From the NCBI GenBank assembly GCA_024638885.1, contig JAHEJL010000001.1, positions 583,001 through 647,000 on the forward strand: a stretch of 64,000 bases of DNA, written 5' to 3'. Shown here one piece after another: positions 55,351-63,133 of the stretch. Below the pieces are notes generated by a model. The model ran no database searches. It was not told the origin of the DNA and was given only the letters and a program-made list of their open reading frames with translations. The stretch is from Coraliomargarita sp. Its GTDB lineage: Bacteria > Verrucomicrobiota > Verrucomicrobiia > Opitutales > UBA953. The translations under genes and the position numbers were made by a program. Positions within the stretch are counted from its first letter, which is position 1, and each line of letters opens with the position of its first letter.

Positions 55351-56634
55351 GTGTCCCAAGACGTCTTCGGAGTCGGCCTGCTCGCCCTCGGTGCTTCCAC
55401 CGGGTGCCTGCTCCTCGCCTTGAACGCCGGCCGCAAGCGTCGCCTGCTGGATGACACCCCGGTCTCGAAGGCCCTCGGGGTCTTCGTCGGCGAGGTCGAA
55501 CTGGAGGGCGCCTGCGTCCGTCGGGAGCCTTTCATCAGCTACCTGGCCGAGAAGCCGTGCGTACTCTACAGTTGGTCGGTGCGCGAGCATTGGCGCCGCA
55601 CGCGCCAGGAGACCTACACCGACGACAAGGGCCGCACCCGCACCCGCACGGTCGTCGACACGGGCTGGGAGACGGTCGCCTCGGGTGGCGAGACCGCCGG
55701 CTTCTATCTCCAGGACGAGACGGGCTACGTGTGGGTCGATCCGCGCGGCGCCGACCTGGAGACGCTCACGATCTTCGACCGCGAGGTCGATCGCTACGAT
55801 TCGTTGTATTACGACAAGGGTCCGTCCGACGCCGTCGAGGGCTCGACGGGCGAACGCAGCTTCACCGAATACGGGCTCCCGGTCGGCACGCCGCTCTTCG
55901 TGCGCGGACGCGCCAGCGAACGGCCCGACATCGTCGCGGCCCAGATCAAGCATGAGGAGAAGGCGGATATGTTCATCATCACGCCGCGCAAGGAGAAGGA
56001 CCTAAGCGACGGCAAGGCCACGGCCTTCGTCCTCTGGAACCTCGTCGGCGCCGCCGCCGCCCTCGGGTTCGGCTCGCTCCTCACCGCCGCCAGCTCCCGC
56101 ACCCCTTCGGTGGTCGGTCCGCTCATCGGTCTCCTCTTCTACGCGCTCGCCGCCGGCGCCGGCTGGGTCTGGATGGTCTATAACAGCATCACCGGCCTGC
56201 GTAACCGCGTCCGGCAGGCCCAGTCGCTCATCGACGTCCAGCTCAAGCGCCGCGCCGACCTGATCCCGCCTCTGGTCGCCTGCGTGCAGGGCCTCCGTGC
56301 GCACGAGGCTTCGGTGCAGACGCTCGTCGCCGCGCTCCGCGCCCAGGCCGGGGGTGGCCGCGTCGCCGCGGTCGCGCCGATGCTCGTCGCGGTGGCCGAA
56401 CGGTATCCGGAACTCCGCGCCCAAGGCGCGTTCGACGAGTTGCGCAAGAACCTCGTCGAGACCGAGGACCGCATCGCGCTCGCCCGCGCCTATCACGCGA
56501 ACATCGCGACGTTCTATAACACCCGTCTGCAGCGCGTGCCCGACCGTTACGTCGCCGACCTCGCGAAGATGCAGCCGGAGCCGCCGTTCGTGGCCGACGG
56601 CTTCGAGCGTCAGGCCCAGAAGATCGCCTTCTGA
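55351..56634 (+). CDS. GIDE-LemA fusion membrane protein
   Basis: 427 residues with a GTG start. An N-terminal anchor (about 5-25) precedes a GIDE/BAM-type domain (about 40-225: REPFISYLAEKPCVLYSWSVRE, TAGFYLQDETGYVWVDPRGA, YGLPVGTPLFVRGRA), related to the membrane-side domain of eukaryotic MUL1-type ubiquitin ligases. Two membrane segments (about 227-285) follow, then a LemA domain (YNSITGLRNRVRQAQSLIDVQLKRRADLIPPLV, YPELRAQGAFDELRKNL). No RING domain is present. Its stop directly abuts the stop of the converging FAD oxidoreductase gene. Function unknown; it splits an otherwise leftward lipid-modification set. Confidence 0.85.
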   Translation: MSQDVFGVGLLALGASTGCLLLALNAGRKRRLLDDTPVSKALGVFVGEVELEGACVRREPFISYLAEKPCVLYSWSVREHWRRTRQETYTDDKGRTRTRTVVDTGWETVASGGETAGFYLQDETGYVWVDPRGADLETLTIFDREVDRYDSLYYDKGPSDAVEGSTGERSFTEYGLPVGTPLFVRGRASERPDIVAAQIKHEEKADMFIITPRKEKDLSDGKATAFVLWNLVGAAAALGFGSLLTAASSRTPSVVGPLIGLLFYALAAGAGWVWMVYNSITGLRNRVRQAQSLIDVQLKRRADLIPPLVACVQGLRAHEASVQTLVAALRAQAGGGRVAAVAPMLVAVAERYPELRAQGAFDELRKNLVETEDRIALARAYHANIATFYNTRLQRVPDRYVADLAKMQPEPPFVADGFERQAQKIAF

Positions 56635-57912
56635 TCAGGCTTCCCAGGCGTCGCGGCCGAGGAGCTGCGAGCAGAGCCGATGGGCCGACCAGAAGCCGTC
56701 TTCGTGGAAGCCGTAGCGCTGCCACGCGCCGACGAAGTGGACGCGCGCGCCGGCGCGGGCATTCAGCCCCGGGATTTCCGCCTGGGCCGCGACGGCCTCG
56801 AGCGAGAAGAGCGGGTGCTCGGTCGGGATCACGCGGATGACTTTCTTGGGGTCGACTTGGTCGGCGTGGTTGATGGTGACGACGAAGTCGCCCTTATCCG
56901 TCAGCCCCTGCAGGGAATTCATCCAGTAGTGCGTCGACGTCGCCAGGCCGCCGTCCTTGGCCCAGGTGCGGTAGTTCCAGGAGGAGCGGGCCTTCGCGTT
57001 ACGCGGCAAGGGCGCCATGTCCGTGTGCACGATGGCGTCGTTCCGGTTGTAGGCGAAGGCGCCGAGCAGTCGGCGTTCTTCGGCGTCGGCATCCTTCAGG
57101 AGCTTCAGCGTGGTATCCGCGTGGGAGGCCAGGATGACGCGGTCGAAGCGGGCTTCGCCCTGCGCGGTCGTGACGATGACCTCGGCGCCGTCGCGGCGGA
57201 CCGCCGTGACGCCTTGGCCGAAACGGAAGTCGGCGGGGTGGGCCTTAAGCAGGGCTTCCACGTAGGTGCGCGAGCCGCCTTCGAGCGTCAGCCACTGGTG
57301 CTGGGTGTCGAGGCCGAGGAAGCCATGGTTATGGAAGAAGCGCATCAGCGCCGCGGCCGGGAAGCCGAGCATCTTCTCCGCCGGCGTCGACCACACCGCG
57401 GCCGACATCGGGATGAGGTAGAGGTCCAGGAAGTCCTGGCCGAGGCCCTTGCGTGCGCACCAGTCGCGGAGCGAGGTGGTCTCGGCTTCGGCCGATCGCC
57501 ACTCGGTCTTGGCGAGCGTGTTGAACTTGTTGATCTGGAAGAGCAGTTTCCAGAAGCGCAGGCTGAACAGGTTGCGGCGCTGGGCGAAGAGATGGTTCAG
57601 CGAGCTGCCGCACCACTCGAGACCGGTCGGGTCGTGACGGACCGCGAAGGACATCGAGGTCTGCTTCGGCCGGACGCCGAGCTCCGTGAACAGACGGCAG
57701 AGGTGCGGGTAGGTCACCTCGTTGAACACCATGAAGCCCGTGTCCATCGGCAGCGCGCGTCCGGTGCCGGGCTCGGCGACGTCGATGGTGTGCGCGTGGC
57801 CGCCGGGGCGGGCGTCGTGGTCGAAGACGGTGACGTCGTGATGGGCGCGCAGGAAGCGGAGGCAGCCGAGGCCGCTCACGCCGGAGCCGACGATGGCGAT
57901 CCGTTCACGCAC
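56635..57912 (-). CDS. FAD/NAD(P)-binding oxidoreductase (amine-oxidase-like)
   Basis: 425 residues. The dinucleotide fold opens with IAIVGSGVSGLGCLRFL and the FAD ribose-binding FDHDARPGGHAHT; a later VILASHADTTLKLL and the C-terminal GARVHFVGAWQRYGFHEDGF close the FAD domain. The family (NAD(P)-binding, amine-oxidase-like) accompanies DUF1365 and CFA synthase genes and acts on lipid acyl chains. It overlaps the desaturase gene by 8 bases. Confidence 0.88.
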   Translation of the reverse strand: MRERIAIVGSGVSGLGCLRFLRAHHDVTVFDHDARPGGHAHTIDVAEPGTGRALPMDTGFMVFNEVTYPHLCRLFTELGVRPKQTSMSFAVRHDPTGLEWCGSSLNHLFAQRRNLFSLRFWKLLFQINKFNTLAKTEWRSAEAETTSLRDWCARKGLGQDFLDLYLIPMSAAVWSTPAEKMLGFPAAALMRFFHNHGFLGLDTQHQWLTLEGGSRTYVEALLKAHPADFRFGQGVTAVRRDGAEVIVTTAQGEARFDRVILASHADTTLKLLKDADAEERRLLGAFAYNRNDAIVHTDMAPLPRNAKARSSWNYRTWAKDGGLATSTHYWMNSLQGLTDKGDFVVTINHADQVDPKKVIRVIPTEHPLFSLEAVAAQAEIPGLNARAGARVHFVGAWQRYGFHEDGFWSAHRLCSQLLGRDAWEA

Positions 57913-58885
57913 GCGGGACGGAGGCCGCGGCCTTGGTCTGTTCGGCCTCTTCGTAGACCGAGGCGGGCACGCCCTTGAGGCCCCAGATCAGGCCCATCCA
58001 CGACATCACCTTGAGGCCGTAGTAGGTCGGGTCGAATTCCCACCAGTAGAAGCCTTGCTTCGTCGTGGCCTGGTAGCGGTGGTGGTTGTTATGCCAGCCT
58101 TCGCCGAGGGTGATGAGCGTGAGGATGAAGGAATTACGGGACTCGTCGCCGGTGGTCTTGAAACGTTTCGAGCCGAAGACGTGGGCCAGCGAGTTGATGC
58201 AGGCGGTGCCGTGGAAGAGGACCACGGTCGAGATGATGCCCCAGACGAGCAGCTGCGGGCCGTTGGTGTCGTAACCGTGCGCGCCGAGCCAGGCGCCGAT
58301 GCCGTACGTCAGGCCGGCGGCGAGCAGGGGGATGAAGATGTCGAAGCGGTTCAGGAACACGAGCTCGGGGTATTTCGCGAGGTCGGGGATCTTCGAGTAG
58401 TCGGTCGGGAAGTTCTTCTTCGAGGTGATCCAGCCGATGTGCGACCACCAGAAGCCGTCCACGACCGGCGAGTGCTTGTCCTCTTCCTCGTCGGAGTGCT
58501 TGTGGTGGTGGCGATGGGTGCACGCCCACCAGAGGGCGCCGCGCTGGACGGCCAGGGCGGTCCAGATGGCCATGACGAACTGGAAGGCCCGGGAGGTGGA
58601 GTAGGTCTTGTGCGAGAAATACCGGTGCAGGAAGCCGGTGATCGCGAACATCCGGAAGAAGTAGAGCCCGACGGCGGTCCAGACGGCGATCGGGCTGGCG
58701 CCCACCCAGATGACCGCGAAGCAGGCGAGGTGGAGGACGATGAAGGGGATGGAGCGGGCCCAATCGACCTTCTTGGGGGTGTTCTGCAGGGCCTCGACGC
58801 CTTCCGGGATATGGTCCGCATCGAACCAGCGGATCAGGGAACGGAAGAAACCGTTCGCAGGTCGCTCGGAAGGAGGGGTGGACAT
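57905..58885 (-). CDS. Acyl-CoA/acyl-lipid delta-9-type fatty acid desaturase
   Basis: 326 residues with about four membrane helices. The three di-iron histidine boxes are clear: HRYFSH, HRHHHKH and GEGWHNNHH. This is the stearoyl-CoA-desaturase-like bacterial family, which introduces cis double bonds into acyl chains using oxygen. The double bond is the substrate site for CFA-type methylation, so it logically supplies the CFA synthase downstream. First gene of the leftward pair; a TTGCGA box lies 37 bases before the ATG. Confidence 0.94.
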   Translation of the reverse strand: MSTPPSERPANGFFRSLIRWFDADHIPEGVEALQNTPKKVDWARSIPFIVLHLACFAVIWVGASPIAVWTAVGLYFFRMFAITGFLHRYFSHKTYSTSRAFQFVMAIWTALAVQRGALWWACTHRHHHKHSDEEEDKHSPVVDGFWWSHIGWITSKKNFPTDYSKIPDLAKYPELVFLNRFDIFIPLLAAGLTYGIGAWLGAHGYDTNGPQLLVWGIISTVVLFHGTACINSLAHVFGSKRFKTTGDESRNSFILTLITLGEGWHNNHHRYQATTKQGFYWWEFDPTYYGLKVMSWMGLIWGLKGVPASVYEEAEQTKAAASVPRA

Positions 58886-58922
58886 CTGGGAGGCAGTTAG
58901 GAGGGGAGGTGGCGTTTCGCAA
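58886..58922 (-). promoter_or_regulatory. Putative near-leaderless promoter of the desaturase
   Basis: TTGCGA begins 37 bases before the ATG on the minus strand. The leader is C/T-rich (CTCCTAACTGCCTCCCAG) with no Shine-Dalgarno. The divergent ECF sigma gene shows no such box at its start. Confidence 0.4.
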
Positions 58923-59010
58923 CTGCTTTGACGATTTAGGGCGCTCGCCTAGGATGGTTCGGCGGGCAGACAAAAGCCGCCCGCAGGTTCGCTCCTCAGA
59001 TAACCACCGC

Positions 59011-59514
59011 ATGCAAGATGCCCACTCCGGCCAAGACTGGAGGGCCTGGTTCGCCGAACACGGCGCCCGGCTCCGGCTGATCGCGCGCCAATGGACCCGG
59101 AGCGAGGCGGACGCCGACGACGTCCTGCAGGAGGCATTTGTGCGTTTTTGGAAACACCAACGTCACCTGCCGGGCAACCCCAACGCGCTCGTGGTCACCT
59201 CGATCCGCCGTTCGGCGCTCGACCTGTTGCGCCGCAGCGATCGCCGCGCGGTCCGCGAGAAGGTCGTCGGCGACGACATGGAGACGGTGACGTGGTTCGA
59301 GCCCGAGGCCGATCCGCGCCTGGCCGCGCTGGCCGACTCGCTGAAGCTCCTGCCCGACGAGCAGCGCGAAGTCGTCGTGCTCAAGGTCTGGGGCGACCTC
59401 ACCTTCGACGAGATCGGCGAACAACTTTCGATTTCTCCGAACACCGCGGCCTCCCGGTGGCGCTATGCCATGGAGGCCCTTCGCAAACACATCACCGCCC
59501 GCACCCATGACTGA
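59011..59514 (+). CDS. ECF-type RNA polymerase sigma factor
   Basis: 167 residues from the ATG at 59011. Region 2 has DADDVLQEAFVRFWK and VVTSIRRSALDLLRR; region 4 has LPDEQREVVVLKVWGDLTFDEIGEQLSISPNTAASRWRYA, the helix-turn-helix for the -35 element. It stands divergent from the desaturase and overlaps the next gene by 8 bases. ECF factors usually pair with an anti-sigma factor, probably the next product. Target genes are unknown. Confidence 0.93.
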   Translation: MQDAHSGQDWRAWFAEHGARLRLIARQWTRSEADADDVLQEAFVRFWKHQRHLPGNPNALVVTSIRRSALDLLRRSDRRAVREKVVGDDMETVTWFEPEADPRLAALADSLKLLPDEQREVVVLKVWGDLTFDEIGEQLSISPNTAASRWRYAMEALRKHITARTHD

Positions 59515-59926
59515 CCCTGACCACGACATCGAACAGGCTTTGGCCTCGCTTCGTCCGCGCGCTCCGAGCCCGGCCCTCACGGCCCGCCTCGCGCACGAGC
59601 TCGATGCGCCCGCCTCCCGTCGCGGCGTGATCATCGCCTGGTCCGCCGGCCTCTCCGCGGTCGCGGCCGCCTTGGTCGCCGCCTTCGTCTTCCTCGGCGG
59701 CGTCGCCGAACCCGAAGCCCCGACCTACCGCCTGGTGCACGTCGAGCAGACGCGTCCCGACGTCCAATACTTCCGCCCGGTACAGATGGAGGACGGTTCC
59801 TACGCCCGTCCGCTCCGCGTGCGCTGGCAGGATACGACCCGCTGGGAAGACGCCCGCGGCAACACCCGCCTGATCAACTACCGCCCGAACGACCAGTTCG
59901 CGTTGCTGCCGATCGAGACCAATTGA
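59507..59926 (+). CDS. Single-span membrane protein, candidate anti-sigma or regulator
   Basis: 139 residues from the ATG at 59507. A cytoplasmic N-terminus of about 38 residues is followed by one membrane helix (IIAWSAGLSAVAAALVAAFVF, about 42-62) and a periplasmic part of about 75 residues. The layout and overlap with the ECF gene suggest an anti-sigma role, but the cytoplasmic part is short and no ChrR- or RseA-type zinc motif (HxxxCxxC) is present. No family recognised. Confidence 0.65.
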   Translation: MTDPDHDIEQALASLRPRAPSPALTARLAHELDAPASRRGVIIAWSAGLSAVAAALVAAFVFLGGVAEPEAPTYRLVHVEQTRPDVQYFRPVQMEDGSYARPLRVRWQDTTRWEDARGNTRLINYRPNDQFALLPIETN

Positions 59927-59970
59927 ACAAATCCTCCGACCACCGTCGCTCATCTTGCAAAGGACCCGCC

Positions 59971-60891
59971 ATGAACTCCCTCCGCCAGATCCCTCTCCAC
60001 ATGCTCCTGCTCGCCGGCCTCGTCGGTCCGGCGCAGGCCGAAGATAAGAAGGAGCCCTCGGCCAAGGTGGCCGTCGCCGAAGGCATCGCCTACGCCGGTC
60101 TCAACGTCGGCCCGCGCCTCGAGAACGCCATCGCCTCGATGCCCGCCGGCGTCGGCGTCCAGGTCGGCTTTGTCGACCCGAAAGGCCCGTCCGTCGGCAA
60201 GATCGAGGAAGGCGACGTCCTCTCTCGCCTCGATGACCAGGTGCTCTTCAACGCCGACCAGTTCCGTGCGCTCGTCCGCACCCGCAAGCCCGGCGACAAG
60301 GTGAAGGTCACCTTGGTCCGCGCCGGCGAACCGCAGGTGGTCGAAATCACCTTGGGAGCCCGTCCCGAGGAGAAGTTCCGTCCGTCGGCCCGCAAGGGTC
60401 GCGGCGTCGACGATCCGAATAACGGCCTGCCCGGCGTGAACGGCGGCGTGATCCCGCCCGAGATCCTCAAGCAGCTCCAGGACCTGCAGGCCGGCGTGAT
60501 CCCGGCGCCGCCCTCCGGTTCGCGCATCCCTTCGGTCGATGAGCTCCGCGCCCGCTCCGGCGCGAATTCCTCGTCGCGCTCGTTCTCCTTCAGCTTCGGC
60601 AACGGCGCGAAGTCTTCCTCGCACTCGATGGCTTCCGACGGCGAAGGCACGGTCTCGCTTGAGGAGAAGGACGGCAAGAAGCACGCGGTCGTGAAGGATC
60701 GTGACGGCAAGACGCTCTTCGAAGGTGACGTCACCGACAAGGCGGCGGTCGAGAAGCTGCCGGCCGATATCCGTCGTCGTCTCAAGCTCGTCGAAGGCAA
60801 GGGCTTCACGCTCCCCGGTTTCCCCGGTAGCTCGGCGCCTGCGCCCACCGAGGAGCCGAAGAAGCAGGCCGACCCGAAGCTCGGCGCCTAA
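59971..60891 (+). CDS. Exported PDZ-domain protein
   Basis: 306 residues from the ATG at 59971, which has AAAGGA upstream. A signal peptide (cleavage after GPAQA) is followed by a PDZ domain (about 40-125: GVGVQVGFVDPKGPSVGKIEEGDVLSRLDDQ, then PGDKVKVTLVRAGEPQVVEI) and a low-complexity tail with a Ser-rich run. No protease domain is attached. It lies 44 bases after the regulator gene, so the ECF sigma factor, membrane protein and PDZ protein look like one stress-response unit. Confidence 0.82.
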   Translation: MNSLRQIPLHMLLLAGLVGPAQAEDKKEPSAKVAVAEGIAYAGLNVGPRLENAIASMPAGVGVQVGFVDPKGPSVGKIEEGDVLSRLDDQVLFNADQFRALVRTRKPGDKVKVTLVRAGEPQVVEITLGARPEEKFRPSARKGRGVDDPNNGLPGVNGGVIPPEILKQLQDLQAGVIPAPPSGSRIPSVDELRARSGANSSSRSFSFSFGNGAKSSSHSMASDGEGTVSLEEKDGKKHAVVKDRDGKTLFEGDVTDKAAVEKLPADIRRRLKLVEGKGFTLPGFPGSSAPAPTEEPKKQADPKLGA

Positions 60892-60910
60892 GCCGGTCTC
60901 GCCGGGCTTG

Positions 60911-60942
60911 GGTAGGGCGGTGATTGCCATCACCGCCGTTCG
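60911..60942 (+). repeat. REP-like hairpin element, copy on plus strand
   Basis: GGTAGGG, stem CGGTGAT, loop TGCC, stem ATCACCG, then CCGTTCG. The hairpin is perfect and can extend by two G-C pairs into the foot. Same plan as the pair at 53146-53201. It lies just after the PDZ gene stop. Confidence 0.75.
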
Positions 60943-61003
60943 AGTCCGTAGACGAGAAGTCTTCGGCCTTTGGCTAAGGTCATTGCTGCCGCAGGTCCGT
61001 CCG

Positions 61004-61035
61004 CGAACGGACGTGATGGCAATCACGTCCCTACC
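61004..61035 (-). repeat. REP-like hairpin element, copy on minus strand
   Basis: Read on the minus strand: GGTAGGG, ACGTGAT, TGCC, ATCACGT, CCGTTCG. It is identical to the copy at 60911 except at two stem base pairs, both of which changed on both sides so that pairing is kept. The two copies form an inverted pair between converging genes. Confidence 0.75.
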
Positions 61036-61059
61036 TCGGGAGGCCTTCTTGTTGGCGGA

Positions 61060-62085
61060 TCACTTCGCGCCTTCGGGCGGAGGGCCATCGGGCGGCGGAC
61101 CGCCGAAGCCGCCCGGAGGCGGGCCCTTCTTGCCTTTCTTGCCGCCCTTGGCGCCCGGGCCGCCCTGACCGCCCAGGTTGGCGTGCGGATCCATCGCCTG
61201 CTTGCTGAACGACTTGTCCGGGGTGCCCTTGAACTTGCGCGGGATGAAGGGGTATTCCTCGGTCATCACGTAGTAATAAGTGCCCTTTGGGAATTCGGGG
61301 GTCACGCCGGTGCGGCCGCCGAACTCGTCGAGGTCGCCCGAGCCGGCGACGTATTCGAAGTCGAGTCCGAAGGAGCCGTCGGGCTTGCCGGTCGGGGTGG
61401 TCTTGCCGTCGCCGCCGCGGTCGGCGGTCTTGAGGCGGTAGCTGCTCTTCATCTTCTTCACCTCGCTCTTGGGGTCTTCGGGTTTCGCGTAGGCGTAGAC
61501 CGCGTAGACCGGGAAGCCGTCCGCCGCCCAGCCGACGTGCGTCATCTTCTTTTCGCCGCCGCCGAGGCGTTCGACGAGCAGGGTGGGGAGGCCGTGGTAA
61601 TGGTAGGCGCCGTTGGGCTGCACGTGGCCGTGGTTCTGGTCGAGGCCGAGGCCGACCTTGATCTTGGGCGTGGTGCCCATCTCGGTGTTGCTCAGCAAGG
61701 CCTCGTAGTGCCACGGGTTGCTCCGGTCGCCGTCGTTGTAGACCTCGGCGGTGCCCGGGTCGAAGACGACGCCGTTCAGGGCGACGCCCCAGGCGGACAT
61801 CATGCGGCCGGTCGCGCCGCCTTCGAGCGGCTGCGGGTTCGCCGGGACCTCGAGGCGATACTTCTGCTCGGAGATGGCGTTGGGGTTGCCGCGGTTCGGG
61901 AAGGTCGCGACCTTGTGGTCAGGGATGCCGTTGGACTCGATGACGCGCTTGTCCCCCTTCACGGTGATGGTGACCTTGTTCTGGCCGGGCGGAGGGGCGT
62001 CGGCCTCCTTGAGGGGCGGACCCTTGGGTTCGCCGGCGGCGGCCAGGCTCAAGGCGGCGAAGAGGAGGGGGAGGGTCGGGTGCAT
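61060..62085 (-). CDS. Exported YHYH-domain protein
   Basis: 341 residues with a signal peptide (LPLLFAALSLAAAG). It carries the YHYH signature HGHVQPNGAYHYHGLP (about residues 155-170), preceded by MMSAWGVALNGVVFDPGTAEVY and followed by HVGWAADGFPVYAVYAYA, defining the YHYH protein family of exported proteins of unknown role, possibly metal-binding through the histidines. The C-terminal 50 residues are a low-complexity Gly/Pro/Lys tail. Monocistronic. Confidence 0.85.
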   Translation of the reverse strand: MHPTLPLLFAALSLAAAGEPKGPPLKEADAPPPGQNKVTITVKGDKRVIESNGIPDHKVATFPNRGNPNAISEQKYRLEVPANPQPLEGGATGRMMSAWGVALNGVVFDPGTAEVYNDGDRSNPWHYEALLSNTEMGTTPKIKVGLGLDQNHGHVQPNGAYHYHGLPTLLVERLGGGEKKMTHVGWAADGFPVYAVYAYAKPEDPKSEVKKMKSSYRLKTADRGGDGKTTPTGKPDGSFGLDFEYVAGSGDLDEFGGRTGVTPEFPKGTYYYVMTEEYPFIPRKFKGTPDKSFSKQAMDPHANLGGQGGPGAKGGKKGKKGPPPGGFGGPPPDGPPPEGAK

Positions 62086-62161
62086 CGGGGTGGGGCATAG
62101 TTTACTAGAAATCCCCTTAAGTGAAGGTTAAGGCCTCCCCGGGGTTGGCTTTTCCCGGAAA

Positions 62162-62662
62162 ATGCCTTCTGGTTGGCCCATGGCCTCCACCACCGAACTC
62201 CTTTCCCGCTCCGTCGCCGGCATGAACGCCCTTGCGACCGTCTTCCTGCTGGTCGGCTACGCCCGGATCAAGGCCGGCGACCGGATCGGCCACGGCAAGG
62301 CCATGGGTGCGGCGGTCCTGACGTCCGCCCTGTTCCTCGCGCTCTACCTGGCTTCGAAGGTCCACCTCTGGTTAGCCCTCCATAAGACCAATATCCTCTA
62401 CCGCCCCGAGGTCGGCCTGACCTGGGACAAGCTCCTCTATTACGTCATCCTCTTCCCCCATATCCTCCTGGCCATCGTCGTGACCCCCTTCATCTTGCGC
62501 GCCGTCTGGCTGGCCAAGCAGGGCCGTCTCGACGAGCACAAGCGTCTGACGCGCTGGGTCTTCCCGGTCTGGCTCTACGTCTCGGTCACCGGCGTCGTGG
62601 TCTGGGGCTTCATGGAGTTCTCCGGCTCCCTCGCCGCGGCGGCCCAGCAGGCGGCGAAGTAA
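62162..62662 (+). CDS. DUF420 membrane protein
   Basis: 166 residues with four membrane segments (about 18-36, 48-66, 88-110 and 132-152). VGYARIKAGDRIGHGKAM, LASKVHLWL, YYVILFPHILLAIVVTPFILRA and DEHKRLTRWVFPVWLYVSVTGVVVW match the DUF420 family, small heme-copper-oxidase-associated proteins (CtaM-like) that help cytochrome oxidase maturation. No oxidase gene is in the window. An in-frame ATG six codons downstream (62180) is an alternative start. Confidence 0.82.
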   Translation: MPSGWPMASTTELLSRSVAGMNALATVFLLVGYARIKAGDRIGHGKAMGAAVLTSALFLALYLASKVHLWLALHKTNILYRPEVGLTWDKLLYYVILFPHILLAIVVTPFILRAVWLAKQGRLDEHKRLTRWVFPVWLYVSVTGVVVWGFMEFSGSLAAAAQQAAK

Positions 62663-62719
62663 GCCGGCGATTTTCCCCTCGCTCCGTATTCGATTTCCGC
62701 TTTCACTCGCGCGGTCGTC

Positions 62720-63088
62720 ATGGAAAGCGAGTCCTCGTCCCGAAATCCTCAGACGGAGAAACTGTTTCTCTGGGCGTCGTTCATCCTTTTCTGCACGGTG
62801 CTCGCCTTCACGTGGTCGACCTACGGCGACGAGACCGCGCGCCTCCAAGGCCTCCGCGCCAACGAGCGCCAGAAGGAAGCCGCTTACGCGACCCTCGAGC
62901 GCACCCGCGCGCAGACCGATCGCTACGTCGACCGTTTCGGTCGCGACCCGGAATTCGTCCGTGACCAGGCCCGCGAACGCATGGGCGTCGCCGAGCCGGG
63001 CGAGATCGTGATCCGCGTCGACGGCGCCCGGAACATGGCCACGCCCGCCAAGGCCGCGCCGACGACGAACGCCCAAGCGGGCCGCTGA
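62720..63088 (+). CDS. FtsB/DivIC-like septum formation protein
   Basis: 122 residues. A short cytoplasmic N-terminus, one membrane helix (LFLWASFILFCTVLAFTW, about 15-32), a coiled coil (DETARLQGLRANERQKEAAYATLERTR), and the conserved end RDPEFVRDQARERMGVAEPGEIVIRV, as in FtsB/DivIC proteins that bridge FtsL and FtsQ in the divisome. The C-terminal Ala/Thr-rich tail is extra. The assignment to FtsB rather than another septum initiator is by layout. Confidence 0.78.
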   Translation: MESESSSRNPQTEKLFLWASFILFCTVLAFTWSTYGDETARLQGLRANERQKEAAYATLERTRAQTDRYVDRFGRDPEFVRDQARERMGVAEPGEIVIRVDGARNMATPAKAAPTTNAQAGR

Positions 63089-63094
63089 GCATCC

Positions 63095-63133
63095 TTGCTT
63101 GCCTGCGGGCCTCCCCGGGGGCATTGCTTGGTC
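63095..63133 (+). promoter_or_regulatory. Putative promoter of argH
   Basis: TTGCTTGCC at 63095 places TTG boxes at -39 and -35 before the argH ATG. No Shine-Dalgarno and no clear -10. Confidence 0.33.

Noticed and set aside
59507..59926. Membrane partner of the sigma factor as a ChrR- or RseA-type anti-sigma
   Set aside because: No HxxxCxxC zinc motif and a short cytoplasmic part; only the gene order supports an anti-sigma role.
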